Shown piece after piece: positions 39,761 to 48,445 of a stretch of 64,000 nt of DNA (positions are counted from its first letter, which is position 1; every line of letters begins with the position of its first letter). A program made the translations under genes and the position numbers. The stretch is from Orthonyx spaldingii (lineage: Eukaryota; Chordata; Aves; Passeriformes; Orthonychidae), in assembly GCA_013397795.1 (NCBI GenBank), contig VZTJ01000579.1, positions 96,281-160,280 on the forward strand, written 5' to 3'. The notes under the pieces were generated by a model that had not been told where the DNA came from, searched no databases, and was given only the letters and a program-made list of their open reading frames with translations.

Positions 39761-39766
39761 ACTAAC
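39761..39766 (-). promoter_or_regulatory. 5' splice site of ZCCHC7 intron 2
   Basis: On the minus strand the exon ends GAAG and the intron begins GTTAGT, a good match to the donor consensus. This breaks the codon after its first base (phase 1). The point matches where homology to the mammalian protein is interrupted, just after the sequence CGTPVSE. Confidence 0.85.
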
Positions 39767-40445
39767 CTTCACTGACAGGAGTGCCACAGCCCTCAAGGTT
39801 CAACATGATGTCTCCATCCCTTTCATCAGCACCAGCTCCCAGAAGCATCCAGCTTTTGATGCTATCACTGTCAAAGATCAAGTTCTCCTCCTCCGAGCTG
39901 TTGTCTATCACCAACATGTCGTGGACAGCTTGAGGTCCAGCAGAACAGACTGGGGTAGGCCTCCCATGAGTGCTCTTTCTCTGCCTTGGTGTGCCCACAC
40001 TTGATTCAGGGGCATTACGTCCAGCAGCTTTGGCGTGATTTGGTGTGGAAGACACCAGGTGGACGCGTGTTTTATTTCGAGCTGAAGAGCATCTTGACTT
40101 CTTTGCCTTGCTTTCGTAGATGCTGTCTTCCTGTGATGTATCGGACAGGACAATGACCTCGGGCTCATCTGAAAGCTGAGCACCACCATCAGTGAATTCA
40201 GTAAGGTCCTCATCTTCATCCTGTTTCTCAGTTAGACCTGAACTATGACCCGTGACTTCCGCAACATCAGCTTCGTCATCCGTTTCCAGTGTGCTGATTT
40301 CTCCAAGATTCTGGGAATAGTGGATCTGGCTATAGAGATGAAACTCCACCTCACTATCAACACTCTGCTCACTGGATGACTCTTCGTGGTGAAGTTCATC
40401 TTCGTACACTTCCGTATTCTCAGGATCTTCGTACCCGGTAAACAT
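39767..40445 (-). CDS. ZCCHC7: ZCCHC7 first coding exon (N-terminal 226 residues)
   Basis: This exon encodes the N-terminus of the zinc-knuckle RNA-binding subunit of the nuclear/nucleolar TRAMP complex, which with a TENT4-type poly(A) polymerase and the MTR4 helicase hands aberrant RNAs to the exosome. I recognise the start MFTGYED, the acidic block at residues 14-47 (YEDELHHEESSSEQSVDSEV, then EFHLYSQIHY), EVIVLSD at 96-102, EDSIY at 106-110, and SWMLLG at 198-203 followed by DGDIMLNLEGC; all follow the mammalian ZCCHC7 N-terminus. The CCHC knuckles lie in later exons, outside the window. The region looks disordered and is rich in Asp, Glu and Ser, with a basic KAKKSR patch at 113-118. The ATG has A at -3 and is the only one near the exon start. 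Translation runs into a stop at 39764-39762, but that lies in the intron, so splicing leaves phase 1 after GAA-G. The family assignment is strong; the species is not determined. Confidence 0.93.
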
Positions 40446-40468
40446 TCTGGGAACTGAAGGGTCTGTGT
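40446..40468 (-). other. ZCCHC7: ZCCHC7 exon 2, 5' untranslated part
   Basis: These 23 bases lie between the inferred 3' splice site and the start codon. They contain no in-frame stop and no upstream ATG. The rest of the leader must come from exon 1 in the CpG island. Confidence 0.75.
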
Positions 40469-40483
40469 CTACAAAAAAAAAAC
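40469..40483 (-). promoter_or_regulatory. 3' splice site of ZCCHC7 intron 1
   Basis: On the minus strand a run of ten T residues is followed by GTAG and then the exon. This is a textbook polypyrimidine tract and AG. A second AG a few bases downstream (ACACAG) is a possible alternative acceptor, but it has no tract of its own. Confidence 0.8.
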
Positions 40484-40756
40484 GAAACGGTTATATCACA
40501 ATGGTCATATGTCCAAAACAAGCCTTCAAATGATACCTTTGGTCTTCTTGAAATTGCCCAGGTGACTTGTGGAGCTCTGCACACAGAACATCAAACTGAG
40601 TAGATATAACAGCTATCTGCGCTCAAATGTGGAACAGCAGAAGCTACTTCAGTTAATGCATTTGCATTAACTACTATTTCAGCTCAATTACTTTGGCTTC
40701 TGAAAGTGGCATTTACTGAGTTCTCCACTTCACACGTGGGAGGTGATCTGGACACT

Positions 40757-41201
40757 CACGGGGCCACACATGGAGTGCTGTGCACAACTTGGGATCCCGA
40801 GTACTGGAGCAAGTTCAGCAAAGGGCCACTAAAACCATTAAAGGGATTGGAGCATCTATTGCAGAAGGTCAGGCTGGGACTACTACTCCACCAGATGAGA
40901 AAGCTCAGGGGGATTTATCCATGCTCACGAACACCTGGGGCAGGGGAGTAAACAAGACAGAACCACCACCAGAGCAGTGCCCAGCAAGAACTTGTACAGG
41001 AATGGATACAAAATACCAAAATACAGGGATGCCACTTCAAAGGGTAACTCTGTTGCCCCAAAAGGCTGTGCAGCCTCCATTCTCAAGGACCTTCAAACCT
41101 CTGCTAGACACAGCCCTGAGCAAGTGTATCCAAGTCACTCTGATTTATGTCAGGGCTGAAATCGCCAGCGGCTCCTTCCCATCAGCTATCCTGTGATCCC
41201 A
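40757..41201 (+). mobile_element. CR1 LINE fragment, reverse-transcriptase end plus 3' UTR, diverged
   Basis: Sense-orientation CR1 words occur in order: CACACATGGAGTGCTGTG, GAGCAAGTTCAGCAAAGGGC, GGATTGGAGCATCT, AGCTCAGGGGGATTTATCC, CAGTGCCCAGCAAGAAC, CTGTGCAGCCTCCATTCTCA, GACACAGCCCTGAGCAA, and a weak terminal CCTGTGATCC. There are many stops and deletions, so no protein can be made. It begins about 290 bases upstream of ZCCHC7 exon 2, antisense to the gene. Confidence 0.85.
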
Positions 41202-42652
41202 GCCCAAGGATGAGTGTGTTCAGAGCTCATAACCTGCTGCCTGGCAAAACAGGTAATACAGGGACATTCTGAAGTCACCCTGCCTCCTTGAGAGATGACC
41301 TTATTTCGTGTACATGACCACATGATGCATAGAGCATAGGGAAGGGAACACTCCCTCTAAAAGCCTGTCTGTATTTCTGTGTTACAGTTACTCCCATGGA
41401 AGTCATCAAGCCTTTATTAGATAGGAAAACTGTCAGACAGACATGAAAACTGTCAGATGGAGTTCAGCTTTTTGGCTGTGGAAGAAAGTTGCATGGTACT
41501 GTTCAAATCCACTTAGTCACGCACACATACAAGAATTCAGATTTGTGATCTTCATACAGAAGTTATTTGTGTGATGATGGTATTTAAGGACTCCAAAGGT
41601 TCCTGTTGTGAAGACTCTCCTCTCTCACCCAGGTTCCTAAGTAAACGTAACACCTAATATGCTAAATATATGAAAGAAAGAGGTGATAATAGACACAATA
41701 AACCTACTTTACACCACTACCTAGTTTTAGACACTGTAGCAGGGAAGAAAAAGCAAAACAACGGCACCTGAATGGCTGTTGCCAGAAAAAACATCTGACA
41801 GACCAAGTGAAGGTCCCAAACTCCAACACTTCTCTCAACTTCACACGGCGCCCCTGCTTAGAACAGGTTGCAGCCTGTTCCTATCGACACAGTGAGAACA
41901 GAGCTCCAACCAAGCACATTCAAAATATTACCATGTGGTTATGAGGTGTGAGAAGAGACCTTCAGTAAAGCAGCAAATTAACTAATCCTCCTGAAGATGC
42001 TACATTTTTAGTGATACTCCAAAAGCCAACTGAATCCAAGTACTCCTTCCTTCCCTTCTGTCATGCAGTGGATAAAGTCACACACAGTAAGCAGTGACCA
42101 ACTGCTAAAAATTTGCAGCTGAACAACACTGATGCCTCTCAAGTGTCCAGGGAGCTGACTCATGGACACTTCACAGGGCAGGCAACAGCGCAAAGAGGCA
42201 GCAAGCACTACACTCACTTTGATCTATCCTTCTCAGCAGGTCAAACAACAGCTCCTCCTCCTCTCAGGTCCACACGTGACTGGGATAATGAAGGACTCTT
42301 CCTCTTGCTCAGCTTGTACTCCAGGCCACTGGGAAACAAGAAACATCCAACCTCAGCACCACAACATAATCTGAAGACATGTTGCTCACCATTCTCACAT
42401 GTAGGCCACAGCCATGCCTTTCCTCCTCAGGAAAGAGAAACACACCACGTCAGGCATCTGACATCAAAGCAAACACAAACACAGCCTCTAGGAAAAGGAA
42501 GAGGAGCTCAACAAAGTCTTGCTGTTTTTCAGATTGTCAAGCTGAAGCAGAATCTCACAGAGTTCATACAGACAACTCAGAGAAAGATCTGACTGCAACT
42601 TAAGATTTCCTTTTGCCAGTGAAAAGTTTAGACTGTGGGTAAACATTCTTTT

Positions 42653-42770
42653 CCATAGAATCATAGCAGGGTTTCAGCTGGAAAAGCCCCTGGGTCACTG
42701 TTCTCTCAGCTGTGTTCACCTCCAAGTGCCACATCTATCTCACTTCCAGCTGGACTACCATAAAGACACT
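42653..42770 (-). mobile_element. CR1 LINE 3' fragment, diverged
   Basis: CCATAGAATCATAGCAGGG starts a reverse-oriented CR1 tail. The later CCAAGTGCCACATCTATC matches the conserved AAGTGCCACGTCC block of one bird CR1 subfamily. It lies in ZCCHC7 intron 1. Confidence 0.75.
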
Positions 42771-45229
42771 CCTCACATCTGAGTGTGAAAAACACATAAA
42801 AAATATTAGTCCTGCAAAGACTGCCTGATTTGATAGGCTGCAGGGAGCAACAATACACCAACACAACCTACTTTGGAACTAGATTACCTTACTTTTTAAA
42901 AAAACCCCAAACTTCAAACCCCTGGCAACGGTAGAACCCCATCCCTTTATCAAGAGAAATCCCACTCCTACCTGAACCCAGAGCACAACCTTCCTCAAAA
43001 GAGCGTGACTGCCTCTCAGGAAGCCCCTAAGTAAGGACAGCTCAAGTACAGGGCTACCAATGTTATAATTAAAAAATCACTGATGTCTGAATTCCTTTTA
43101 ACCATTTCCAAACAAAACTGCCAATGGCTGCAGCTGGCAATGGCAGGGATAATTTTAAAACCCTGCCAGCCAGCATTTTTCATCTGGCCCATTAGCAACC
43201 TGACATCCCACATGTGATGCAGCAGGAGTGCCAGCAGCACCAGGCAGTCACAAGGGAGGTGCCACTGGCAACTCGAAGGTCAACGAACAAGAAATAACGA
43301 ACAAGTTAATCAGAACACCTCAGCCCAATTCCCAAAGGGGGGTTGGGATGCTCAGGTCTCACCCATCTGCAGAAGGACTTTGCAACAAGAAGTTCAGGGC
43401 AGTCCTTCCCATGTCATGCCTGTTCACCTACCTCGACTCTCCCTGTCAACCCCTCCTTTCTGCTGCTGAACTCCAGCACTTCTGCTGCTCTTACTTTCTC
43501 AGCTTCTAACAGCTTTCAGAGCTCATTGTGCTTAACTTCAAAGACGGAGATTTCTTAAAAATTTCAAACGAAAACTAAAATACAGAGATTACTTCTTCCA
43601 TTGCAGGTGACTTTCCAGACAAGTGTACTGTTCCCACCACAAATCATCACCGAATTCCAAGTGTTTCCTTATTTATCTCATTCTCTGCTTGATCTCTGCA
43701 GTCAAATCTAACCCTTTTTGATAAAGGCTGCATTGAGAATACAGCAGCAAACATGCTCTCTACTGGCTTGGAAGGCAAAGACAAAGCACAACCCTATTGT
43801 CAGGCTGTTACAGATAGGAACAACAAAATGAAAAAGAAAGCTTTTTCAAGAAAATTACCATACCATCTATCAGAACAGAGGGTCAGACATCAGGACAGCA
43901 GGAGCCAGACTTTTTGTCAGCTTTAAATTTAATTGTATTTATGATACATAAACTGCCTGGTGCTTCAGAGTGCTGAGACACTGCAAGGGCACAGACAGTA
44001 TGAAACTGACAAAGGACTTCAGCATTCCAGAGCACATTAATGAAATCTTTCATCTCAGCTGCTGTAGCTGCTTCTGCACCCTGCATTGCCTTGATTCCAT
44101 GAGAAAATCATCCTTATGAAGCTCACGACTGAAAGGAAAACCACATCTAGGAAGCTATGAAAATGTCAAACCTAAATGTATTTACAAAAAACCTACCAAA
44201 GATACATTTATTATCAGAAGCCAATTTCAGGAGACTGCTTTTCTTCCCCTGCTCTGTGTCTGTACCCAACGTGATTCCAGCCTGAGTGTGCATCACAGGG
44301 GCAAGAAGGTGGTTCTCAGAGCCGGTGAGAAAGGCACAACCCTGACGTGCAGCCACCAGTCACCTGTGGCTGCCCCATCTGGAGTGGAGAAGCCCTTGCC
44401 ATGGAACATTGAAAAGTGTCAGGAGGTGAGCTGGGAGCAGCCTCTGCTCTCATTTTCCACGATCTAACGGTGACTTTCTGACTTTTGGCTTAATGCTGAG
44501 ATGCAAACCCCATCCTTGTCCCATCTGCTGTTTGAGGAGACACAACTGTTCTGGACTTTCTTTAAATGAAGTGCAAAGAGAGAGCAAAAGCTTTGGAGGA
44601 GAAGAGGCCAGCATTTTTCTAGCGGCAGCTATACCTTCAGGAAACCACGGGAATACCTCCTCCACACCTGAACCCTGGAAAACAACAAAACATTCCAAGT
44701 TTACTTCAAGCCTTTCAGAAGGTTTTTCTTCCCACAGCCATTCCAAGCGATATTTAAGAGTAACAGAGATTTTGCTTTTCCTTGGATCCTGGCGCTGTAG
44801 GTGGTCTGGTGAATGGGAACAAGCCGGGAACGGGGATGCCGGGGGAGGGAGATCCCGGGGGAAAGGGATGAGAGGTCCTGTGAGAGGAATGGAGATGCCG
44901 GGGAAGGGGGAAAGGGACGCACACCCCGAGCACCGGCGGCGGCCGAGGGAGGACGCGGAGCGCGGCTCCGGGCACACCGCCCCTCCTGCGGAACTCCAGG
45001 CCCGCCGGGGCCCGGGCCTTGCTCCCGGGGCTGGCGGGGGGACCGGGAGGCTGGGCCGGGATCACCGGAGCGGCGGGGCGGGCTCGGGCAGAGGCCCGCG
45101 GGGGGATCCCGGCTGCGCAGCCGCCACCAGGACGGAGAAGTCACGGCGGGACGGGGGGGACGCGGGGCCGGGGCCTGGGGGAGCGGCGGCCGGGAGGCGC
45201 CGGTGAAGCCACGGGCGATACTCACTCAC

Positions 45230-45372
45230 CGCCGATACCGCAACTCGCTCGCTCGCTCGCTATCGGCGCTCGGTACCGGCGCTCACCCTCTCCCCCAGCC
45301 ACCCAGCCAGCCCGCCGGCCGCTCGCTCGGTGCCAGCACTGCCTCCCTGCCTCCTTTCCTCAGCGCCGGAGC
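45230..45372 (-). other. ZCCHC7: Inferred non-coding exon 1 of ZCCHC7
   Basis: The minus strand reads GGCG then GTGAGTGAG at 45229-45221, a near-perfect splice donor within the CpG island. That would make 45230 the last base of exon 1. The 5' boundary is a guess placed at the N next to the E-box and GC boxes; the true start site cannot be read. A second donor-like GTGAGC lies about 60 bases upstream on the same strand and could give a shorter exon. Confidence 0.5.
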
Positions 45373-45373
45373 N
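45373..45373. other. Ambiguous base or collapsed gap in the promoter
   Basis: A single N lies between GCCGGAGC and GCCACGTG in very GC-rich sequence. Single Ns in such places often stand for a gap of unknown size rather than one base. No duplicated flank is visible here, unlike at 46016. Confidence 0.8.
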
Positions 45374-45612
45374 GCCACGTGCGTCCGGCCCCGCCCCGGG
45401 CCCGCCCCGGGCCTGCGCGGCCTGGCCGAGGAGTCACCCCGGACCGGGCAGATCCGCGGTGCGGCAGCCTCCGGGTGCGGTGTGCGCCCCGGCCGGCAGC
45501 GCGGTGCTGCGGGAGCACGGCGTGCCCGTGTGCGGGTGCGCGGTGACCGCGCCGAGCCGTGCCGGACAGCGCCGTCCGGGAACGGGCGCGGTGGAAAAGG
45601 AGCGTGAAGTTC

Positions 45613-46273
45613 AGGCAGTCCCACCCCCGTGGCACGGACAGAGTCACCTGCCGCTGGACAGGGTTGCTTCAAGCCCAGTCCAACCTGGCCTGCAATATTT
45701 CCAGGGATGGGGCAGCCGCAGCTTCTCTGGGCTGCTTGTGCCAGGGCCTCACCATCCTAGCAGGGTGGAATTTCTTCCATATATCCCATCTCATCCTGCC
45801 CTCTGTCAGTGAGAAACCCTTCCTCCTGTTCTGTCACTCCAGCCCTTGTCCGAAGTCCCTCTCCAGTTCTCTTGGAGCCCCTTTGGACATTGCAAGGGGC
45901 TCTAAAGTCTCCCCAGAGCCGTCTTTTCTCCAGCTGGACATCCCCAGCTTTCCCAGTCCATCTCCACTGCAGCCCTAGGAGTGTCATGTGGATATGTGCC
46001 TGAATGTGCAAGTACNAGCAGGGTGGAATTTCTTCCATATATCCCATCTCATCCTGCCCTCTGTCAGTGAGAAACCCTTCCTCCTGTTCTGTCACTCCAG
46101 CCCTTGTCCGAAGTCCCTCTCCAGTTCTCTTGGAGCCCCTTTGGACATTGCAAGGGGCTCTAAAGTCTCCCCAGAGCCGTCTTTTCTCCAGCTGGACATC
46201 CCCAGCTTTCCCAGTCCATCTCCACTGCAGCCCTAGGAGTGTCATGTGGATATGTGCCTGAATGTGCAAGTAC
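45613..46273 (-). mobile_element. CR1 LINE fragment, 3' part, interrupted by an assembly duplication
   Basis: The plus strand reads as the reverse complement of a CR1 3' region: GTTGCTTCAAGCCC, CCAACCTGGCC, CAGCTTCTCTGGGC, GAATTTCTTCC and TCCCCAGAGCC occur in the usual order. The last 257 bases occur twice around an N, so the true element is about 400 bp long. It lies directly upstream of the ZCCHC7 CpG island. Confidence 0.85.
45759..46273. repeat. Exact 257-bp direct duplication separated by one N (assembly artefact)
   Basis: Bases 45759-46015 and 46017-46273 read as identical over 257 positions, with a single N at 46016 between them. Both copies begin AGCAGGGTGG and end GTGCAAGTAC. A biological tandem duplication would not be separated by an unknown base; this is how unmerged overlapping contig ends look. 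The true sequence probably has one copy. Confidence 0.9.
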
Positions 46274-48184
46274 ATACAAATGTGTTTACAGAGACCACCA
46301 AGGTCCTGCTGTCCTGGCTGGACCATTCTGTCCAGCAGCCGTGCCTGCCCCGGTGTCCCCAGCAGCCCTTTGCAGACACATCTGCACCCAGCAGGTCCAA
46401 CCTCGCTGCCTCTCACCAGTAAACTTGCCAAAGTTCCAGTGTCTCCAGTTCCTGATGTCTCCAGCTCACCTTCCTGATGCCAGCAGGGCTGCCTGTGCAG
46501 ACAGACACGTCCACTGAGCCCAGAGATTTCATCTTCAATCTCATTTTTTGCAGGCCTTTCAGACTTCGGGGGTTTTCTTAATGCAGTGCCAGTACTCTGT
46601 TTTCAGCATTACTGGCATGTAAATACGACCTGTGATTTTCTCTGGGAATTCTAGCACAGACAGGTATGTGTGGGCTGCAAAACTGTCTCCTGAAACTTGG
46701 AAAAATGTGTTTCTCTGATCCTCCAGGCGGCAGGTCCAGGAAGAAGTGAACAAAACCAGCCCATAGGTAGGAAGGTCTTATCTTCTGTCAGAGAGCAAGT
46801 GGAACCTGGCATAGCTGTGACACCTGGCACTGGCCACAGGTACTTTGCTCTGGTCTTATCACGACACCTTTCAAAATAAAAATATTTTTAATGCTTCTGG
46901 ATGTTACGAAACTCACTCAAATATGTCAGATAATTAATTGCTGTAAAGCATATGCTGTTAAAATGATTAAAAGATGAGCTGGAACGGCAGAATATTATGC
47001 AACTGTCAGGACCCTGAGGATAACCCATGGAACCGTGGCTGTGTCTGACCTCACCTCAGTTTCCCAAATTACTGACCCTGACCCCTCTCTGCAGGCTGCC
47101 GTCCTGCCACAGCCTTGGTCTGTCCCCAGCCCCAGGCAGGTTTCTGATGCCTGGGAATGGGACTGCCCTCTCCTGGCTGGGGTGATGGGATGGCCAGTGG
47201 CCACCGGGCCTTGCCCCCCCAGCCCTCGCTGCACAGCTACTGAAATGGTGTAAAATACACGTTTGGAGAAAGACCTCGCGTCAGGCACGTTTCCCCAGAG
47301 CATTTCCAGGAAATAAAATTCTCTGTTTATAGAAACAGCAGGAGAAAGATTAGAGCGTTTGGATTTAGCACTGACTACAGTGGTATTTTACACTTGCAAG
47401 AACCCATTCTTGCTAGATTTGCCCTAGAAAGGAAGTTTTTTGGGGGGGGCATGGTACCAAAAAGTCAGCAACTGCCTCTGAGGCATCCTTTGCCAGTCAC
47501 CTGTCCTGAGGGACTCTCTCCCACATTGCCACCACAGCTCAGGGGACACCATTCGCCCTGGGTGGGAGTGGCACAGCTCCAGCCTGGCCTCGCTGCAGGG
47601 CACTTTGCTGCTGCAGAGAAGCAGACAGAGGTGCCTGCATTTGATTCAGTGGGACTCGAGAGTGATCCTCAGGCCCTAGCATTTTCACCCTTGCACTTCT
47701 TTCTCTCTCAGTTGAGTTCTGCTGCTGTCTTTGCTTCTGAGTGCTGTTTCTTGGCAGGAGTGATAAACTTCACCTGCTGCACACCTGAGCCCAGCTCAAA
47801 CTTTTCCCCTCCTCCCTGAACACACTATCTTTGTTGAGCCACTGATTCATCCATGAGAGGAGAGGAGCTTGGACGGAGCCCGGAGTCCTGGTGCTCACAC
47901 ATGGCCAGGAGACAAGGAGGTGTCACTCCCTTGGCACCCCGTTGCGGGTGCTGAGCAACATCCCTGCTTGTGCTTAGTTTAGTTGAGGGGCTTCACTCCC
48001 TTCCTGCAGAATGTCCCCTCTTCTTCCTCCACAGCTCTCAGCTTCCTCAGCTATTCAGGGTGGCAGGAGGCACCTTCCCGCAGCCCAGAACGTGGTTGAA
48101 AGGCTGCAGGGAACAGTCAGGGCTGACTGAAAAAACTCTCTCTCTGCCCACCCAACGCCGTGTGCTGGAGCTCCAATTCTCTTG

Positions 48185-48445
48185 CAGGACTGCGAGCTGC
48201 GCCCGCGGCACCGGCACCCTCCGTACCCGGCTCCCGACAGCGGGATGCCCCGGGGAGGGGCGCGGGGGGCCGGAGATGCTCTGACCGCCGCAGTCAGAGA
48301 GGAAGACCGAACCTTCCCGCTGCGATTTACTCAGATCCACCAGGAGCCCTGTCGGTGCGGGGAAAGGAGCATCCATTCTGCATCCTTGCACGCTGCGGGA
48401 GAGCGGCGGAGACCGTCGTTCTTCCACCAAAACCTGTGCGTGCTT
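48185..48445. promoter_or_regulatory. Second CpG-rich block, possible promoter
   Basis: CpG dinucleotides are dense here (CTGCGCCCGCGGC, GGGGCGCGGGGGGCCGG, GAGCGGCGGAGACCGTCG), in contrast to its surroundings. It lies about 2.6 kb upstream of the ZCCHC7 island. No recognisable coding exon is present. It could start an unannotated transcript or be an enhancer-type CpG island. Confidence 0.4.

Larger units (their letters stand above)
1..39766 (-). other. ZCCHC7: ZCCHC7 intron 2 (3' end outside window)
   Basis: No exon of ZCCHC7 carrying zinc knuckles was seen here by reading the minus strand, so exon 3 lies beyond the left edge and the intron exceeds 39.7 kb. A very long intron at this position is normal for the gene in mammals. 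Content is described in the sub-blocks below: mostly unique AT-rich DNA with scattered CR1 fragments and simple repeats. Confidence 0.75.
40469..45229 (-). other. ZCCHC7: ZCCHC7 intron 1
   Basis: The intron is about 4.8 kb between the inferred exon 1 donor and the exon 2 acceptor. It contains two CR1 fragments (40757-41201 and 42653-42770). Otherwise I see unique sequence without a convincing exon. An ATTTGCAT octamer lies at 40660-40667, about 190 bases from the acceptor. Confidence 0.6.
44820..45605 (-). promoter_or_regulatory. ZCCHC7: CpG-island promoter of ZCCHC7
   Basis: This is the densest CpG stretch of the window, with sharp edges against AT-rich flanks. It holds two adjacent GC boxes (CCCCGCCCC at 45389-45397 and CCCGCCCC at 45401-45408), a canonical CACGTG E-box at 45376-45381, and a (CTCG)4 run at 45245-45260. 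There is no TATA box, as expected for a housekeeping gene. It sits about 4.8 kb upstream of the first coding exon on the same strand, the usual arrangement for ZCCHC7 with its non-coding exon 1. CpG islands often start transcripts both ways, so a divergent plus-strand RNA is possible. An N at 45373 interrupts the core. Assignment to ZCCHC7 is inferred from position. Confidence 0.75.

Noticed and set aside
44813..45607. 264-codon plus-strand frame across the CpG island
   Set aside because: Gly/Arg/Pro-rich output is typical of a CpG island read as protein, and several frames on both strands are open. It also crosses an N.
45757..46431. 224-codon minus-strand frame with an internal repeat
   Set aside because: It is reverse-complement CR1 DNA read through the duplicated assembly segment; the repeated halves are the artefact.
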